64,000 nt of DNA from Sunxiuqinia sp963974515 (GTDB lineage Bacteria; Bacteroidota; Bacteroidia; Bacteroidales; Prolixibacteraceae), in contig NZ_CAXBDD010000002.1 of assembly GCF_963974515.1 (NCBI RefSeq), forward strand, positions 1-64,000, given 5' to 3'. Below, in pieces: positions 27,632 to 37,034 of this stretch. The position numbers and the translations under genes were made by a program. Under the pieces are notes generated by a model. That model saw nothing but the letters and a program-made list of their open reading frames with translations. It did no database searches and was not told where the DNA came from. Each line of letters opens with the position of its first letter. Position 1 is the stretch's first letter.

Positions 27632-28849
27632 TCACTGCTCCAACTCCTGCACGCGTTTTTCCAACGAATTTACCTTCAGGTAGAGTTCCTCCACTTTTTC
27701 AAGCAGTAAGCGGTTCAGCAAAACCAAGCTAAGCTCACTCCCACCCGATTCCATGAACGCTTTCAGCTCATCGGGAAATTCGCCATCCAAAAGCGTGGAG
27801 GAATCAACAATCACGTCCGCAGCATGAAGCTTGCCAACAGCCTGCAGTCTTTCCTGCGAGCGATCGGCTCCAATAAAAACATCACCCGTTTTACCCGAAA
27901 CCAATAGTGAAACGGGCTCGCTCTCTTCGGATTTTGAATCCGTTTTTCCAAGCAACAAATCTCCATTTTCTGAGTCAAACCCCAAAAAGCCCGTTACCGA
28001 ACTTATTCCGTGAGTGCCTTGGCCTGCTTCAAACAAAATCCGGCTATCACGGCCTGTAAGAGAAAGGATTGCATCTTGAAGCTGTATATCTCCATTAAAC
28101 CAAGAGGTTCCACTTACCTGGAAACGGGCATTTCTCAGATCGTTAATCGAGCCAACTAACGTATTTCCCTTCTCCGAAATCATCAAGGGAAACTTCCATA
28201 CGTCGCCATCATAATAGGAAAAGGATAAGGCATGGGGAACATCTTGTTTATGTGATATTTGCCAAAGCTTAGGTACATCCTCATCGCTTTTTAGTTCCAA
28301 GGCCGAGAAAGAATAGCCACTTCCTTTTCCCTGAACGGAGAGAAAATTCCCTTCCACTTGCAGCCTTCCATAAAACGTACTGATCTGGTCGCTGGTAGCC
28401 TGAAAAATCTTGGTCTTCTTCATCCCATCCGAAAAATCAATTACAAATGGTTTGAAAGCGCCTTTGCCCCTTTTCTGCAAGCGGATGCCAAACTGACGCT
28501 CCGAGGGATAGTTCTGGTTATACAGGTCAAGAAATTCGACACCCATCGAGTCCGATTCGTTCATTAATGCCAGCGTTGATTCGAAAGGTGTTTTATTGGG
28601 CGAATTGATTTGCAGAATGGAATAGTAGCCTTTATCGCGTTGGAGATCCAGCACCTGAACATTTTCATCTCCTATTTGGTATTGCGAAACCGAATAACTA
28701 CCCGACGTAAATACCGATACACTGTCAGCGGAAACCGCTTCTTCTGACCTATTCGCAATTTTATTTGAAGACGATTTGGCTCCAATTGTTTGAGCTTGCG
28801 CGATCGCAGCTAAAAATAGAAACGCAAAAAATAAACAACGATATTTCAT
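27632..28849 (-). CDS. Secreted protein with beta-rich body and C-terminal coiled coil
   Basis: 405 residues, family not recognised. Signal peptide about 1-19 (AAIAQA). The body is Gly/Ser-rich and beta-predicted, with phrases such as GTSWFNGDIQLQDAILSLTG and SLLVSGKTGDVFIGAD that recall the repetitive shafts of tail-fibre or adhesin proteins. The last 30 residues (LLLEKVEELYLKVNSLEKRV) are a heptad coiled coil, suggesting a trimer. It is the last gene of the minus-strand operon, 90 bp after the GDPD gene, and may be a surface or matrix component. Function is inferred only from shape and context. Confidence 0.65.
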   Translation of the reverse strand: MKYRCLFFAFLFLAAIAQAQTIGAKSSSNKIANRSEEAVSADSVSVFTSGSYSVSQYQIGDENVQVLDLQRDKGYYSILQINSPNKTPFESTLALMNESDSMGVEFLDLYNQNYPSERQFGIRLQKRGKGAFKPFVIDFSDGMKKTKIFQATSDQISTFYGRLQVEGNFLSVQGKGSGYSFSALELKSDEDVPKLWQISHKQDVPHALSFSYYDGDVWKFPLMISEKGNTLVGSINDLRNARFQVSGTSWFNGDIQLQDAILSLTGRDSRILFEAGQGTHGISSVTGFLGFDSENGDLLLGKTDSKSEESEPVSLLVSGKTGDVFIGADRSQERLQAVGKLHAADVIVDSSTLLDGEFPDELKAFMESGGSELSLVLLNRLLLEKVEELYLKVNSLEKRVQELEQ

Positions 28850-28939
28850 ACTGGATTCCCTTTAATTGCACAAAAACCGAAGCGCTTTTTAGCAATCAGG
28901 TGTTGAAACCAAAATCGCTTCGAATCTCCGGCCGATTTG

Positions 28940-30997
28940 CTAGTTTGATTTCAGGAGAACCCCATTGGTCGAGTACCCCTCCTCACTTCGGATCCGGTAA
29001 AGATACGTTCCCGGGGGCAAGTCTCCAATACTCAACATGTTTTCGCCCGCCACCAGATCTTTCCGGTACAACGCCTGCCCCATCGTGTCGATGAGCTCCA
29101 AATGTGCTGCCGTATCGGTTTTCACTTTTAGGTGATGGTGAAAAGGATTGGGGTAAACCAAAACCATAGGCTTATTGCTCCAATCCTCGATTCCAACGGT
29201 AAGCAGGGGATGGACGGTCCAGTTGGTGGAAGAACCATCAGCAGCAATTACCTGAAAGGTTTGTTCGCCGCTGCTAAAGTCAAACACACCGCTTTCGGGT
29301 ATGCTTGTCGTTGCTCCGTAACTTAGTTTTAAGTGGTAAGGTATTGTCAAAGAAGCGCTGCTTCCGGCTTGCATAAAAAAAATTGTTTGTTGCTCCCAGT
29401 CCACCAGCTCACTTTCCAGCTTATCCATTCCGGTTGAAAACACTTTTTTGTTATTCATCGGTATTCCATCGACTTTGACTCCGCCTAAAGCCGAAATTTC
29501 AGATAGTGACAAGACATAATTCCGCAACTGAAGGGCGCTGGCATAAATTTCGGCTGTTTCGAAGTCTTCATCGGCAAAAAACAACAAGCCATGTTTCCCA
29601 TGATAAGCCATGTTGTTGAACGCAGTCCAACGCGATCCGCTAATCTCCACATCTCCAAGATGTTTTCCATCCAAGTATTTTCGCACCACGTTACCATCAT
29701 GCACAAATACGACCCGGTGCCATTCGTCAAAAGTAAACTCGCCATGGTATTCGCCATAGGTGCCCATGCTGGCATCGGGAGCGATAAAAAAATCGGCATC
29801 ATTCAAATTGTCTGGACTGGTCTGAATGAGACTGATGTAACCACCACTGTCTTTCGCTTCAATATAAATATCCATGATAACCGAATAGCTGAAGTCAACG
29901 GCTCCGGAATCTTCCATCATAAAATTATCGTAGGCAAACAGCCCGTTATTTGGGTCGTAAGCCGGAATTTTGGCCACTACCGTATCTTTCCCTGCAATTT
30001 TCGAAATACCAAAATCACTTGTTAATCCAAACTCAACGAGTTGAAGTTGTCCTCCTTCTCCTACAAAACTTTTTAAACGAGAGCCAATACCTGTATTTTC
30101 CAAGTTCCGTTTCTTAAAATCCCAGTTTCCGGTGGTTTCCGCTTTGGGATAGGTTGATACCGGATTGTGCCCACACACGTAGAGCTGGGCCACATAAGGC
30201 CGGTCGGTTTCAACGCCATCAACTCCCAGGTCTGCAAATTCTTTGATCCTGCCTTCACTATTAATGGTATAGACCCAAATCTTTGCACCGGCAGCATGGG
30301 CATGTTCAATAAATTGCAACGACCATTCCCTTTCAAATAGTACTTTATCTTCTGCCAATTCAAACACCTGACATCCAAGAGCTGTGCGTTCATCAAACCA
30401 ATTCTTGTTCTCTGGCGAATCCGGATCTGGTCCAAACCATACCCAAGGAGAATCAGGGCAATACTGATGGAACGTGTTTGCTGATTCGAGGCTTGTAATG
30501 GCGGGCATCATCCGGCTTGGATCCACTTGGGCATCAGCCAGTGTGTTCGCCAGGGCTTTCGCATCAAAATCTTTAACATCCAGGTAAAGAAACGCATCGT
30601 ATTTTTGAGCTATTTTCAAGGCATCCGCTAATGATGGTACCGTTATCCCTTTGAAAAAACTTGCTTTCCAATCGCCTGCGTCAAGTCCGGAGAGTTGTTC
30701 AAACGTATTGTCAGCCACAACCCCTTCACCTTTGGTTGTCCGCGCAATGGTGTATGGATCGTGATGCAGGACGTAAACGCCGTCGCCTGAAATGGCCACA
30801 TCAACCTCGCAATACTTGATTCCCCGCTTAAAGGCTTCTTCGATGGCAAGTAAGGTATTTTCAGGATAAAACTCAGAGTATCCCCGGTGCGCTACCGCTG
30901 TGAAATTACAGTCAGGAAACTCAACCGGACTTTGCACGGTTTGGGCCAACCCAATGAATGAACCCGGAAAAAGAATCAGGAAGCAGAGTAGTCTCAT
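28940..30997 (-). CDS. Secreted glycerophosphodiester phosphodiesterase with LamG-like and T9SS sorting domains
   Basis: 685 residues. Signal peptide about 1-18. The GDPD domain (about 25-270) has the catalytic HRG (AVAHRGYSEFYPENT), the metal ligands in CEVDVAISGDG and the second catalytic His in VLHHDPY. A concanavalin/LamG-like region follows (about 340-500). The C-terminal 70 residues are a type IX secretion sorting domain (VYPNPF, LELIDTMGQALYRKDL, LPPGTYLYRI). It should be exported across the outer membrane and cleave glycerophosphodiesters outside the cell. Its start is 1 bp after the previous stop. The neighbouring LtaS-like gene suggests a glycerophosphate polymer as substrate. Confidence 0.88.
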   Translation of the reverse strand: MRLLCFLILFPGSFIGLAQTVQSPVEFPDCNFTAVAHRGYSEFYPENTLLAIEEAFKRGIKYCEVDVAISGDGVYVLHHDPYTIARTTKGEGVVADNTFEQLSGLDAGDWKASFFKGITVPSLADALKIAQKYDAFLYLDVKDFDAKALANTLADAQVDPSRMMPAITSLESANTFHQYCPDSPWVWFGPDPDSPENKNWFDERTALGCQVFELAEDKVLFEREWSLQFIEHAHAAGAKIWVYTINSEGRIKEFADLGVDGVETDRPYVAQLYVCGHNPVSTYPKAETTGNWDFKKRNLENTGIGSRLKSFVGEGGQLQLVEFGLTSDFGISKIAGKDTVVAKIPAYDPNNGLFAYDNFMMEDSGAVDFSYSVIMDIYIEAKDSGGYISLIQTSPDNLNDADFFIAPDASMGTYGEYHGEFTFDEWHRVVFVHDGNVVRKYLDGKHLGDVEISGSRWTAFNNMAYHGKHGLLFFADEDFETAEIYASALQLRNYVLSLSEISALGGVKVDGIPMNNKKVFSTGMDKLESELVDWEQQTIFFMQAGSSASLTIPYHLKLSYGATTSIPESGVFDFSSGEQTFQVIAADGSSTNWTVHPLLTVGIEDWSNKPMVLVYPNPFHHHLKVKTDTAAHLELIDTMGQALYRKDLVAGENMLSIGDLPPGTYLYRIRSEEGYSTNGVLLKSN

Positions 30998-30998
30998 G

Positions 30999-32177
30999 TT
31001 AAGGTTTGGGACGATTGTGTTTATTCATAATGTTGCGCATCAGCGGAAAATAGAAACGATAGAAGAATTCATCTTCGCCAAACGTCCCTTTCCTCCCTTT
31101 CAAAATTGAACTGAAATGTTGAATTCCCTTCAAACGACTGGTTGATAGATCTACCGGTTTGCTGCTGAAATCGCCACACAAATAGTAGAACGAATAATCA
31201 GGTGCCTGGTGCATCAGAATTGCCGGAAAACGATCAGAAATTCCAAGCTGGTTCAATTTTGATTTTCCTTGATCTGTCAGGTGTAACTGGTAAGCCGAGA
31301 TGGCGTGGTTGATCGAATCATTGTACTCAATCACATCAAACCAATAAGGAAACTCCTGCAATGGGGGTAGTTTCAGTCGATTCAGACCATAGGCGAATGT
31401 TTTTATTTCAGGCATCGCAGCGTTCAGGTCATTTTTTTCAGATAAAACCACCATGCGCCCATCTTCGTGAACCAGGATAATCCCCGCCCCATGAAAATCC
31501 CATGCCTCTTGGTAATTTTCGCTATACAAATGAATTACCCAAGCCGGCAATGTTTCGCTCTCCGGATTCAATGACTCAAAATATTTTCCAGTCCATCCAG
31601 TCCAATGGATCCCTGCTTCTTCTTGAAATTGTCGACGACTTACTCTCGAAGTTGGCGCTTGAAGCACATTAAATTCAGCAATGATGGTTTTCCCTTCTTT
31701 TTTCATTTTTCGAAACAAAGAAATGTCGCTGGAACTCAGTCCCCCATAAATCAGCCCCGATCCTTCGCTTTCAGTTTCAGAAGCGTAAACGCCATACGTG
31801 TCGGCAAACATCAAAACATCTGTTTGCCGACTTAATGAATCTAGTTGTAGCTCGGACAATTGATCGAAATCGTTGAACCGGTGATTTCCGGTTTTATCAG
31901 AAAATACGCCCCAATAGTCATTTGATTTGTCATAGGGTGTCCCATCCTGTTTTCTGATTTGTTGGTTCTGGAGAACCCAAAAGAAAGCGTTGTGGGCCAG
32001 GCGTTCATCGGAAGCATCTGTTTTATCGAGGTAAGCCACGTTGACCATTTTTGCAGGCGTTACTTTCCAACTCATTTTCATGATCAGGAGAATAACCAAA
32101 GGGAATAGAATAATGACGCCTGCTAGAACCCCAAAAAAGACTCTTTTCCTAACCTGCTTGACAAACGATAAGCTCAT
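30999..32177 (-). CDS. Membrane-anchored periplasmic protein of unrecognised family in polysaccharide operon
   Basis: 392 residues. One N-terminal membrane helix (about 13-33) with the bulk outside. I do not recognise the family. The segment with DVLMFADTYGVYAS and GKTIIAEFNVLQAPTS has alternating strand/helix character, like a Rossmann- or amidotransferase-type fold. Two Trp-rich motifs (HWTGWTGKYF, PYWFDVIEYND) are distinctive. It sits 1-4 bp from its neighbours on both sides (YaiO-like barrel before, GDPD after), so it almost certainly works with them in polymer processing or export. Confidence 0.75.
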   Translation of the reverse strand: MSLSFVKQVRKRVFFGVLAGVIILFPLVILLIMKMSWKVTPAKMVNVAYLDKTDASDERLAHNAFFWVLQNQQIRKQDGTPYDKSNDYWGVFSDKTGNHRFNDFDQLSELQLDSLSRQTDVLMFADTYGVYASETESEGSGLIYGGLSSSDISLFRKMKKEGKTIIAEFNVLQAPTSRVSRRQFQEEAGIHWTGWTGKYFESLNPESETLPAWVIHLYSENYQEAWDFHGAGIILVHEDGRMVVLSEKNDLNAAMPEIKTFAYGLNRLKLPPLQEFPYWFDVIEYNDSINHAISAYQLHLTDQGKSKLNQLGISDRFPAILMHQAPDYSFYYLCGDFSSKPVDLSTSRLKGIQHFSSILKGRKGTFGEDEFFYRFYFPLMRNIMNKHNRPKP

Positions 32178-32181
32178 ATTC

Positions 32182-33450
32182 CTAGAATTTACGAATGTAG
32201 GTAATTGAAGTATTTAGCTGGTTGCCTTTCTGGTCCTTTTCAAACTCTTGATTGATAAAGGATGCGGAAAGCCCAATCACATTAAACCGCTTTATACTTT
32301 TTCTCAACCCCAAGCCAACATGAGCTGATTTTAGCCGGTAGTCGCTTACGTAGCTTTGCAATGAAACAGCATCATCGGGCGAAAGTCCATAGCCAAAGCT
32401 GAATTTCCAATAGTCATCGGCCCCGCCAAAATAATAGCGAGTAGTCATGGTGTACGAGTGGGATACTTGCTGATTTCCAGGAACCAGGTAAGTTTTTAGG
32501 TTGAACCAATAATTTTTGTAATATTTACCCACACTGGCCACATAAATCCAAGTATTGCTGCTAAAATGCAGGAACCGCGTACCTGCCTCAGCTTCAAAGC
32601 TTTTAGGCAGACTAAAATACAGCGATAGGCCAGCCCTAAACCGGGGGAAAACAGCCGAATGATCGGACAAGCCGACATTCATGTATGCATTGATATTTTT
32701 GAACAAACGAGGATAAGCATCAACTTCGTATTGAAAAGCCTGGTTTCCAAAACGTTCACCCCAATTGATACGGCCAATAACAGAACCAACTTTGGTGTAC
32801 CGGCCATAATCAATTCCCACAATGTGCCAGGGACTTTCGTGCAAATGATCCGGATACTTCTGATTAAACCAACTGAAATCATGCGAAATGCTGATCTTAT
32901 TTTTGGCAGAATCATAACGAATATTGCTTAGTAATGAACGGGCATCCTGATTTTTGGGATAACGCTCAACTAACGCTTCGGCGACTTGGTATGCATCATC
33001 AAACCGCTTCATGTTATTCAGGATTCTGGCCTTCTTCAATAACAATCCTTCCGAATTGGGATGTTCAGACAGACCTTCATTACAATACTCCAACGCTGCC
33101 TGATCATTGTCATTCCAATATTCCAGATCGGTGATTGCCATGGACGCATCTTCGTGTCCCGGATAGCGCTCCAAAACGTACTGAAACGATTCACGGGCCT
33201 CTTTCACCCGATCGGTCCAGGTGTAAATTCGCCCCAAAAAGATTCGAATATCGCTGTAATCAGGACTCTTTTGAAGTGCCTGCATCGAAAGCTCGATTGC
33301 TTTGGGATAATCATCTTCGTCAAAAGCAGCTTTCCGGGCGAGCACGAATAGTTCGTCCGAAGTATAATCCGTCTGTGCATTGACTTTTTGAGTAGCTCCT
33401 TGTGAAACAAATAAAAAGAGCGCAAATGTTACGGTGATTATTCTGTTCAT
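32182..33450 (-). CDS. TPR protein with YaiO-family outer-membrane beta-barrel
   Basis: 422 residues. Signal peptide about 1-25. The N-half (about 28-185) has four or five TPR units (ARESFQYVLERYPGHEDASM). The C-half is a YaiO-type beta-barrel (GIDYGRYTKVGSVIGRINWG, then repeated GLS/YYFGG turns) ending in an aromatic strand (TSITYIRKF). TPR-barrel proteins such as PgaA and YaiO pair with GT2 synthases to export or bind polysaccharide at the outer membrane, which fits this operon. The start is 14 bp after the LtaS-like stop. Confidence 0.87.
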   Translation of the reverse strand: MNRIITVTFALFLFVSQGATQKVNAQTDYTSDELFVLARKAAFDEDDYPKAIELSMQALQKSPDYSDIRIFLGRIYTWTDRVKEARESFQYVLERYPGHEDASMAITDLEYWNDNDQAALEYCNEGLSEHPNSEGLLLKKARILNNMKRFDDAYQVAEALVERYPKNQDARSLLSNIRYDSAKNKISISHDFSWFNQKYPDHLHESPWHIVGIDYGRYTKVGSVIGRINWGERFGNQAFQYEVDAYPRLFKNINAYMNVGLSDHSAVFPRFRAGLSLYFSLPKSFEAEAGTRFLHFSSNTWIYVASVGKYYKNYWFNLKTYLVPGNQQVSHSYTMTTRYYFGGADDYWKFSFGYGLSPDDAVSLQSYVSDYRLKSAHVGLGLRKSIKRFNVIGLSASFINQEFEKDQKGNQLNTSITYIRKF

Positions 33451-33464
33451 GCTGTTCCTGTTTT

Positions 33465-35531
33465 TTACGGCTTACCCAATTGAACCAAAGGTGGCGAATA
33501 GCCCGAAATCAGTGAATCCGGATATAGCCTTTTTCCTTGTACCAACTGCGTATTTCTATTCTTAAATCGTTGCATTTCCAAACTCAAACGATCGGTTATT
33601 TCCAGATCATCTTCATCAACCAAAGTCATATGCGGACCAAGACGATAGATCTTGTCGCCATTGAGAAAGTATTCGCCGGAAACCAAATCGCTTATCGCTG
33701 TTTTAGTCTGCATCAGAGGGAATGTATTTTTGTTCGAGAATACCAGCGTTGAATCCAGTCCAGCTCCCATCCAGCAATCAAGTCCGGGCATATCAAATTC
33801 AAATTCATTCTCAAGAAAGGCCGTCAAACTCGGCGTAAGGTCGAAGTGCGAAACCACGGAGGAAAACTTCGTTGGCCTTGCAACCAGCGGAGAATACACA
33901 ATGAATGGCACATGGTAACGGTCAATTTTTGTTGTCATAGGAATTTCCGGCATCCGGTGATCGCCGGTTATGATGAAGATGGTATTTTCGAAAGAATCGC
34001 GTTTCCGATAGGTTTCAAAAAAACTTCTCAAGGCATCATCCATATACAAAACCGTTTCTAGCTGCTGCTGGTAAGTCCGGCACAAGCTTTCCATTTGCCC
34101 TTCAAGTTCGAGACTTGGTAAAATCTGATGGAACTTTTTCTGATATTGTTCCTGATTGTTGACCAGAAACGGGCTATGCGTTGCAACCGTTAATAAAACA
34201 TTTACGCTGGGACTGTCATGGCCCGTATCGTCTAGCGCGTTAAAAAAGCGTCGATACAATTCGAAATCACCATATCCCCAAGAAAATCCGGAGGCATTGC
34301 CCGGCAATAATTCATATCCGGCGCCAAAGTTCGTTTTATCAATAATCTCGTCGCAGCCCTGTCTTTCCATAAACAATTTCATCTGGTCGAACTCGGAATC
34401 ACCGGCGTACATAAACCTGGAATGATAGCCGTTGTGTTGCAACAAATTAATTAAGCTTTGATGCGGAGGCATCTCCTCTCCCATTTCGGCAAAACCATGT
34501 TCGCCAAACGGCAACGAAGCAAGCAAAGATGGCAAAACGGCAAACGTACGACCACTGGTGCTTAGGCAATTTTCCCAGTACAAGCTATGGTCGGACAAGG
34601 AATCCAGAAACGGAGTAAAACTTCCCATGTAGGCATCATCGTTGCTAAATGCGCGCCCAAGCCCTTCAATCACGATCATGACAATATCCGGCGGCGTATC
34701 CTTCTTTTTCAGGAAAGACGAAAATACATCAACCCTATTTTTCTCATGGAGGAAAGGGAACTGAACAGCATCGGGATAGACAAATTTATTCAACCATTTT
34801 TGCCCTGATTGACCATTGTAGCCCAAAAAAGAGTCGGCAAATAAGGGAAGGTTTTCGTCCTGCTCCCAACCGGAAAGATGATAGAATGCTTCGCGGTAAA
34901 AATGGGCCGATTTGTTTATCGCAGAATGATCTAAAAACTCCGAGCCAAACGCTGCTTTGGGGTTGGCAGGGGCTATTCCGACAAAAAAGAAACTTAAAAA
35001 ACTAATAGCCAAAAGGCCATAAATCACCTTTGCGGGGAGTTTCAGATACCTCGGAACAAAAGTGAAGGCAAGTACAATCAGTGCAATTCCGATCATCAGT
35101 CCAATGGTCATAGGTCCGGTTATGGCAGCACCGGCTGTCTGGCGAATCTCTTGAAGTGAATAATGAAAAAGGTCGGCTCCAAGTGGATTAAGGACAGTTG
35201 AAAAATATTGTCCCAGCAGGCCGTGCCCCAATACCACCAAACTAAACAAGGCAACCGCAACGACCCTTGCCAGCCGGATTGACAACCAACAACAGGCCAG
35301 AAAAATGACAAAAAGTATGGGAACAATGAAAAGCCAATAAATCAGATCGAAATAAAATGCGCTGGCATAATAGTTCCAATCGCTTTCTTCCGGAAGGAGC
35401 TGCGAAATATTACCGCTAAAAATCTCGAAGATTCGCAGCAACAACAACAGGCTTAGCAGAACAACCGCATATCCGCCAAACCAGCGAGTCAAATCTTTAA
35501 AAATATTGCTTTTTCGTTCTTTTGATTTCAT
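33465..35531 (-). CDS. LTA synthase/sulfatase-family membrane phosphotransferase
   Basis: 688 residues. Five N-terminal membrane helices occupy about 1-190, then a periplasmic alkaline-phosphatase-fold domain, the layout of LtaS and OpgB/EptA relatives. Metal and catalytic residues visible are Glu in VMIVIEGLGR (about 287), a probable Thr nucleophile in STSGRTFAVLPS (about 329), and the GDH motif (about 524) with RYHVPFIVYSP after it. There is no sulfatase CxPxR motif, so a Thr-nucleophile phosphotransferase is more likely than a sulfatase. It may add glycerophosphate or a similar group to the polymer made by the GT2 gene upstream. Confidence 0.85.
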   Translation of the reverse strand: MKSKERKSNIFKDLTRWFGGYAVVLLSLLLLLRIFEIFSGNISQLLPEESDWNYYASAFYFDLIYWLFIVPILFVIFLACCWLSIRLARVVAVALFSLVVLGHGLLGQYFSTVLNPLGADLFHYSLQEIRQTAGAAITGPMTIGLMIGIALIVLAFTFVPRYLKLPAKVIYGLLAISFLSFFFVGIAPANPKAAFGSEFLDHSAINKSAHFYREAFYHLSGWEQDENLPLFADSFLGYNGQSGQKWLNKFVYPDAVQFPFLHEKNRVDVFSSFLKKKDTPPDIVMIVIEGLGRAFSNDDAYMGSFTPFLDSLSDHSLYWENCLSTSGRTFAVLPSLLASLPFGEHGFAEMGEEMPPHQSLINLLQHNGYHSRFMYAGDSEFDQMKLFMERQGCDEIIDKTNFGAGYELLPGNASGFSWGYGDFELYRRFFNALDDTGHDSPSVNVLLTVATHSPFLVNNQEQYQKKFHQILPSLELEGQMESLCRTYQQQLETVLYMDDALRSFFETYRKRDSFENTIFIITGDHRMPEIPMTTKIDRYHVPFIVYSPLVARPTKFSSVVSHFDLTPSLTAFLENEFEFDMPGLDCWMGAGLDSTLVFSNKNTFPLMQTKTAISDLVSGEYFLNGDKIYRLGPHMTLVDEDDLEITDRLSLEMQRFKNRNTQLVQGKRLYPDSLISGYSPPLVQLGKP

Positions 35532-35606
35532 CCTTATAAATTTTCAATCTTGCTTCATCTTCAAGTCATCACCTGAGTCATTACGCCACCACAACATACG
35601 TAACAA

Positions 35607-37034
35607 CTATGGCTTTTTAATTGTCACGAATCCTGTACGCGACATATTTCCCCAGCCATTTCGATTCTTTTTGAAGAAATACTCAAAGTTTCCTTTTAAA
35701 GAAAAGAAGCTGTTAACCAGGTTAAACGTGAAAGCTTCAATCCATGCAATAAATAATAGCTTGACGATATGATTTGTTTTGGTGTATTTGTGATAAGCAA
35801 AATGGTCGCACAAAATAGCCCAGGTAGAAAATGCAATTCCAAAAAAGTAAACAAAAAGTAACAGAACCAGAAAAAATGGCCAGTTAACATGGTCTATGAT
35901 CACCAGGTAAGTAAAATAGAAAATACCAAGCGTCTGAATCATGGGGGCCAACCACTCATAGAGGACGGTGGTCGGCATGCTTAGCAAGCCAACAATCTTG
36001 TAACGGGGATTAAACCACATTTTCCGGTGGTTAACCATACAATCAATCAAGCCTCGGGTCCAGCGAGTACGTTGCCTGCCAAATACTCGCCAGTCTTCCG
36101 GCACTTCAGTCCAGCTCATCGGATGCGGAACTAATATTACGCGGTGCTTCTCATCGCGGTCGTACATGTATTTTCGCATCCGGATGATTAGGTCCATGTC
36201 TTCTCCAACCGTTTTGGTACTGTAACCGCCACATTTCAAAACCAGTTCGCGGTCAAACATGCCCAAAGCTCCGGAAATGAGGATCATTCCATTCAGCTTT
36301 TTCCAGGCCAATCTCGAAAGCAGGAAAGCTCTGTTGTATTCCAGCACCTGAAATCGGGCCAGGAAATTTTTTGGAATCTTTACGTTAATCAGATGTCCCT
36401 TCCTAAATTCACAGGAGTTGGCTACCCGGATCGTACCACCAGTGGCAATCACTTTCGAATCAGAATATTCCAGGAATGGCTTTATCAGGTATTGAATGAC
36501 ATATGGATCAATAATGGTATCCACATCAATGGTCATAAAATACTCCCCTTTGGCAATACTGATTCCAGCGTTCAGCGCATCCGATTTACCGCCATTTTCT
36601 TTATCAACAATAATTAAGTTGGAGTAAGTTTCCAGGTTTGATCGGTAAATTCCTCTGATTTCTTTACAATCGAGCACCGAATTGACTGCAAAATTGACTT
36701 TTACCAGCTCAAAAGCATCAATGGCTGTTTGCAGTGTTTCATCCTTGCTGCCATCATTAACAACAATGATTTCGTATTTAGGATAGCGAAGGTGCAACAA
36801 GCCGTTGATATTCTCAACAATGGTCCTTTCCTCGTTAAATGCCGGAGCAACGATTGAAACCCAGGGAACCCGGTCGTATACCATCAATGATTTATATTGA
36901 GCCAGTTTATTTTCGCGCACGACTTTTCGCAGTTCAAACAGCGCAACAATCGCCAGAATCAAATAATGAACAACGATCAGGATCGCGTACACGAGGAATA
37001 TATACTCAAGGACGACAAGGATAAGTTTAATCAT
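35607..37034 (-). CDS. Processive family 2 glycosyltransferase (PgaC/BcsA-like)
   Basis: 475 residues. One N-terminal helix, a cytoplasmic GT-A domain and three or four C-terminal helices. Motifs: nucleotide-binding VVNDGSKDET, the DXD in MTIDVDTIIDPYV, acceptor GEDMDLI and the processivity RQRTRWTRG. These are the hallmarks of polymer-forming synthases (PNAG, cellulose, hyaluronan), which make and push the chain through the membrane. No PilZ domain is present. Its start overlaps the HEAT gene stop by 4 bp, so the two are probably co-translated. Confidence 0.93.
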   Translation of the reverse strand: MIKLILVVLEYIFLVYAILIVVHYLILAIVALFELRKVVRENKLAQYKSLMVYDRVPWVSIVAPAFNEERTIVENINGLLHLRYPKYEIIVVNDGSKDETLQTAIDAFELVKVNFAVNSVLDCKEIRGIYRSNLETYSNLIIVDKENGGKSDALNAGISIAKGEYFMTIDVDTIIDPYVIQYLIKPFLEYSDSKVIATGGTIRVANSCEFRKGHLINVKIPKNFLARFQVLEYNRAFLLSRLAWKKLNGMILISGALGMFDRELVLKCGGYSTKTVGEDMDLIIRMRKYMYDRDEKHRVILVPHPMSWTEVPEDWRVFGRQRTRWTRGLIDCMVNHRKMWFNPRYKIVGLLSMPTTVLYEWLAPMIQTLGIFYFTYLVIIDHVNWPFFLVLLLFVYFFGIAFSTWAILCDHFAYHKYTKTNHIVKLLFIAWIEAFTFNLVNSFFSLKGNFEYFFKKNRNGWGNMSRTGFVTIKKP

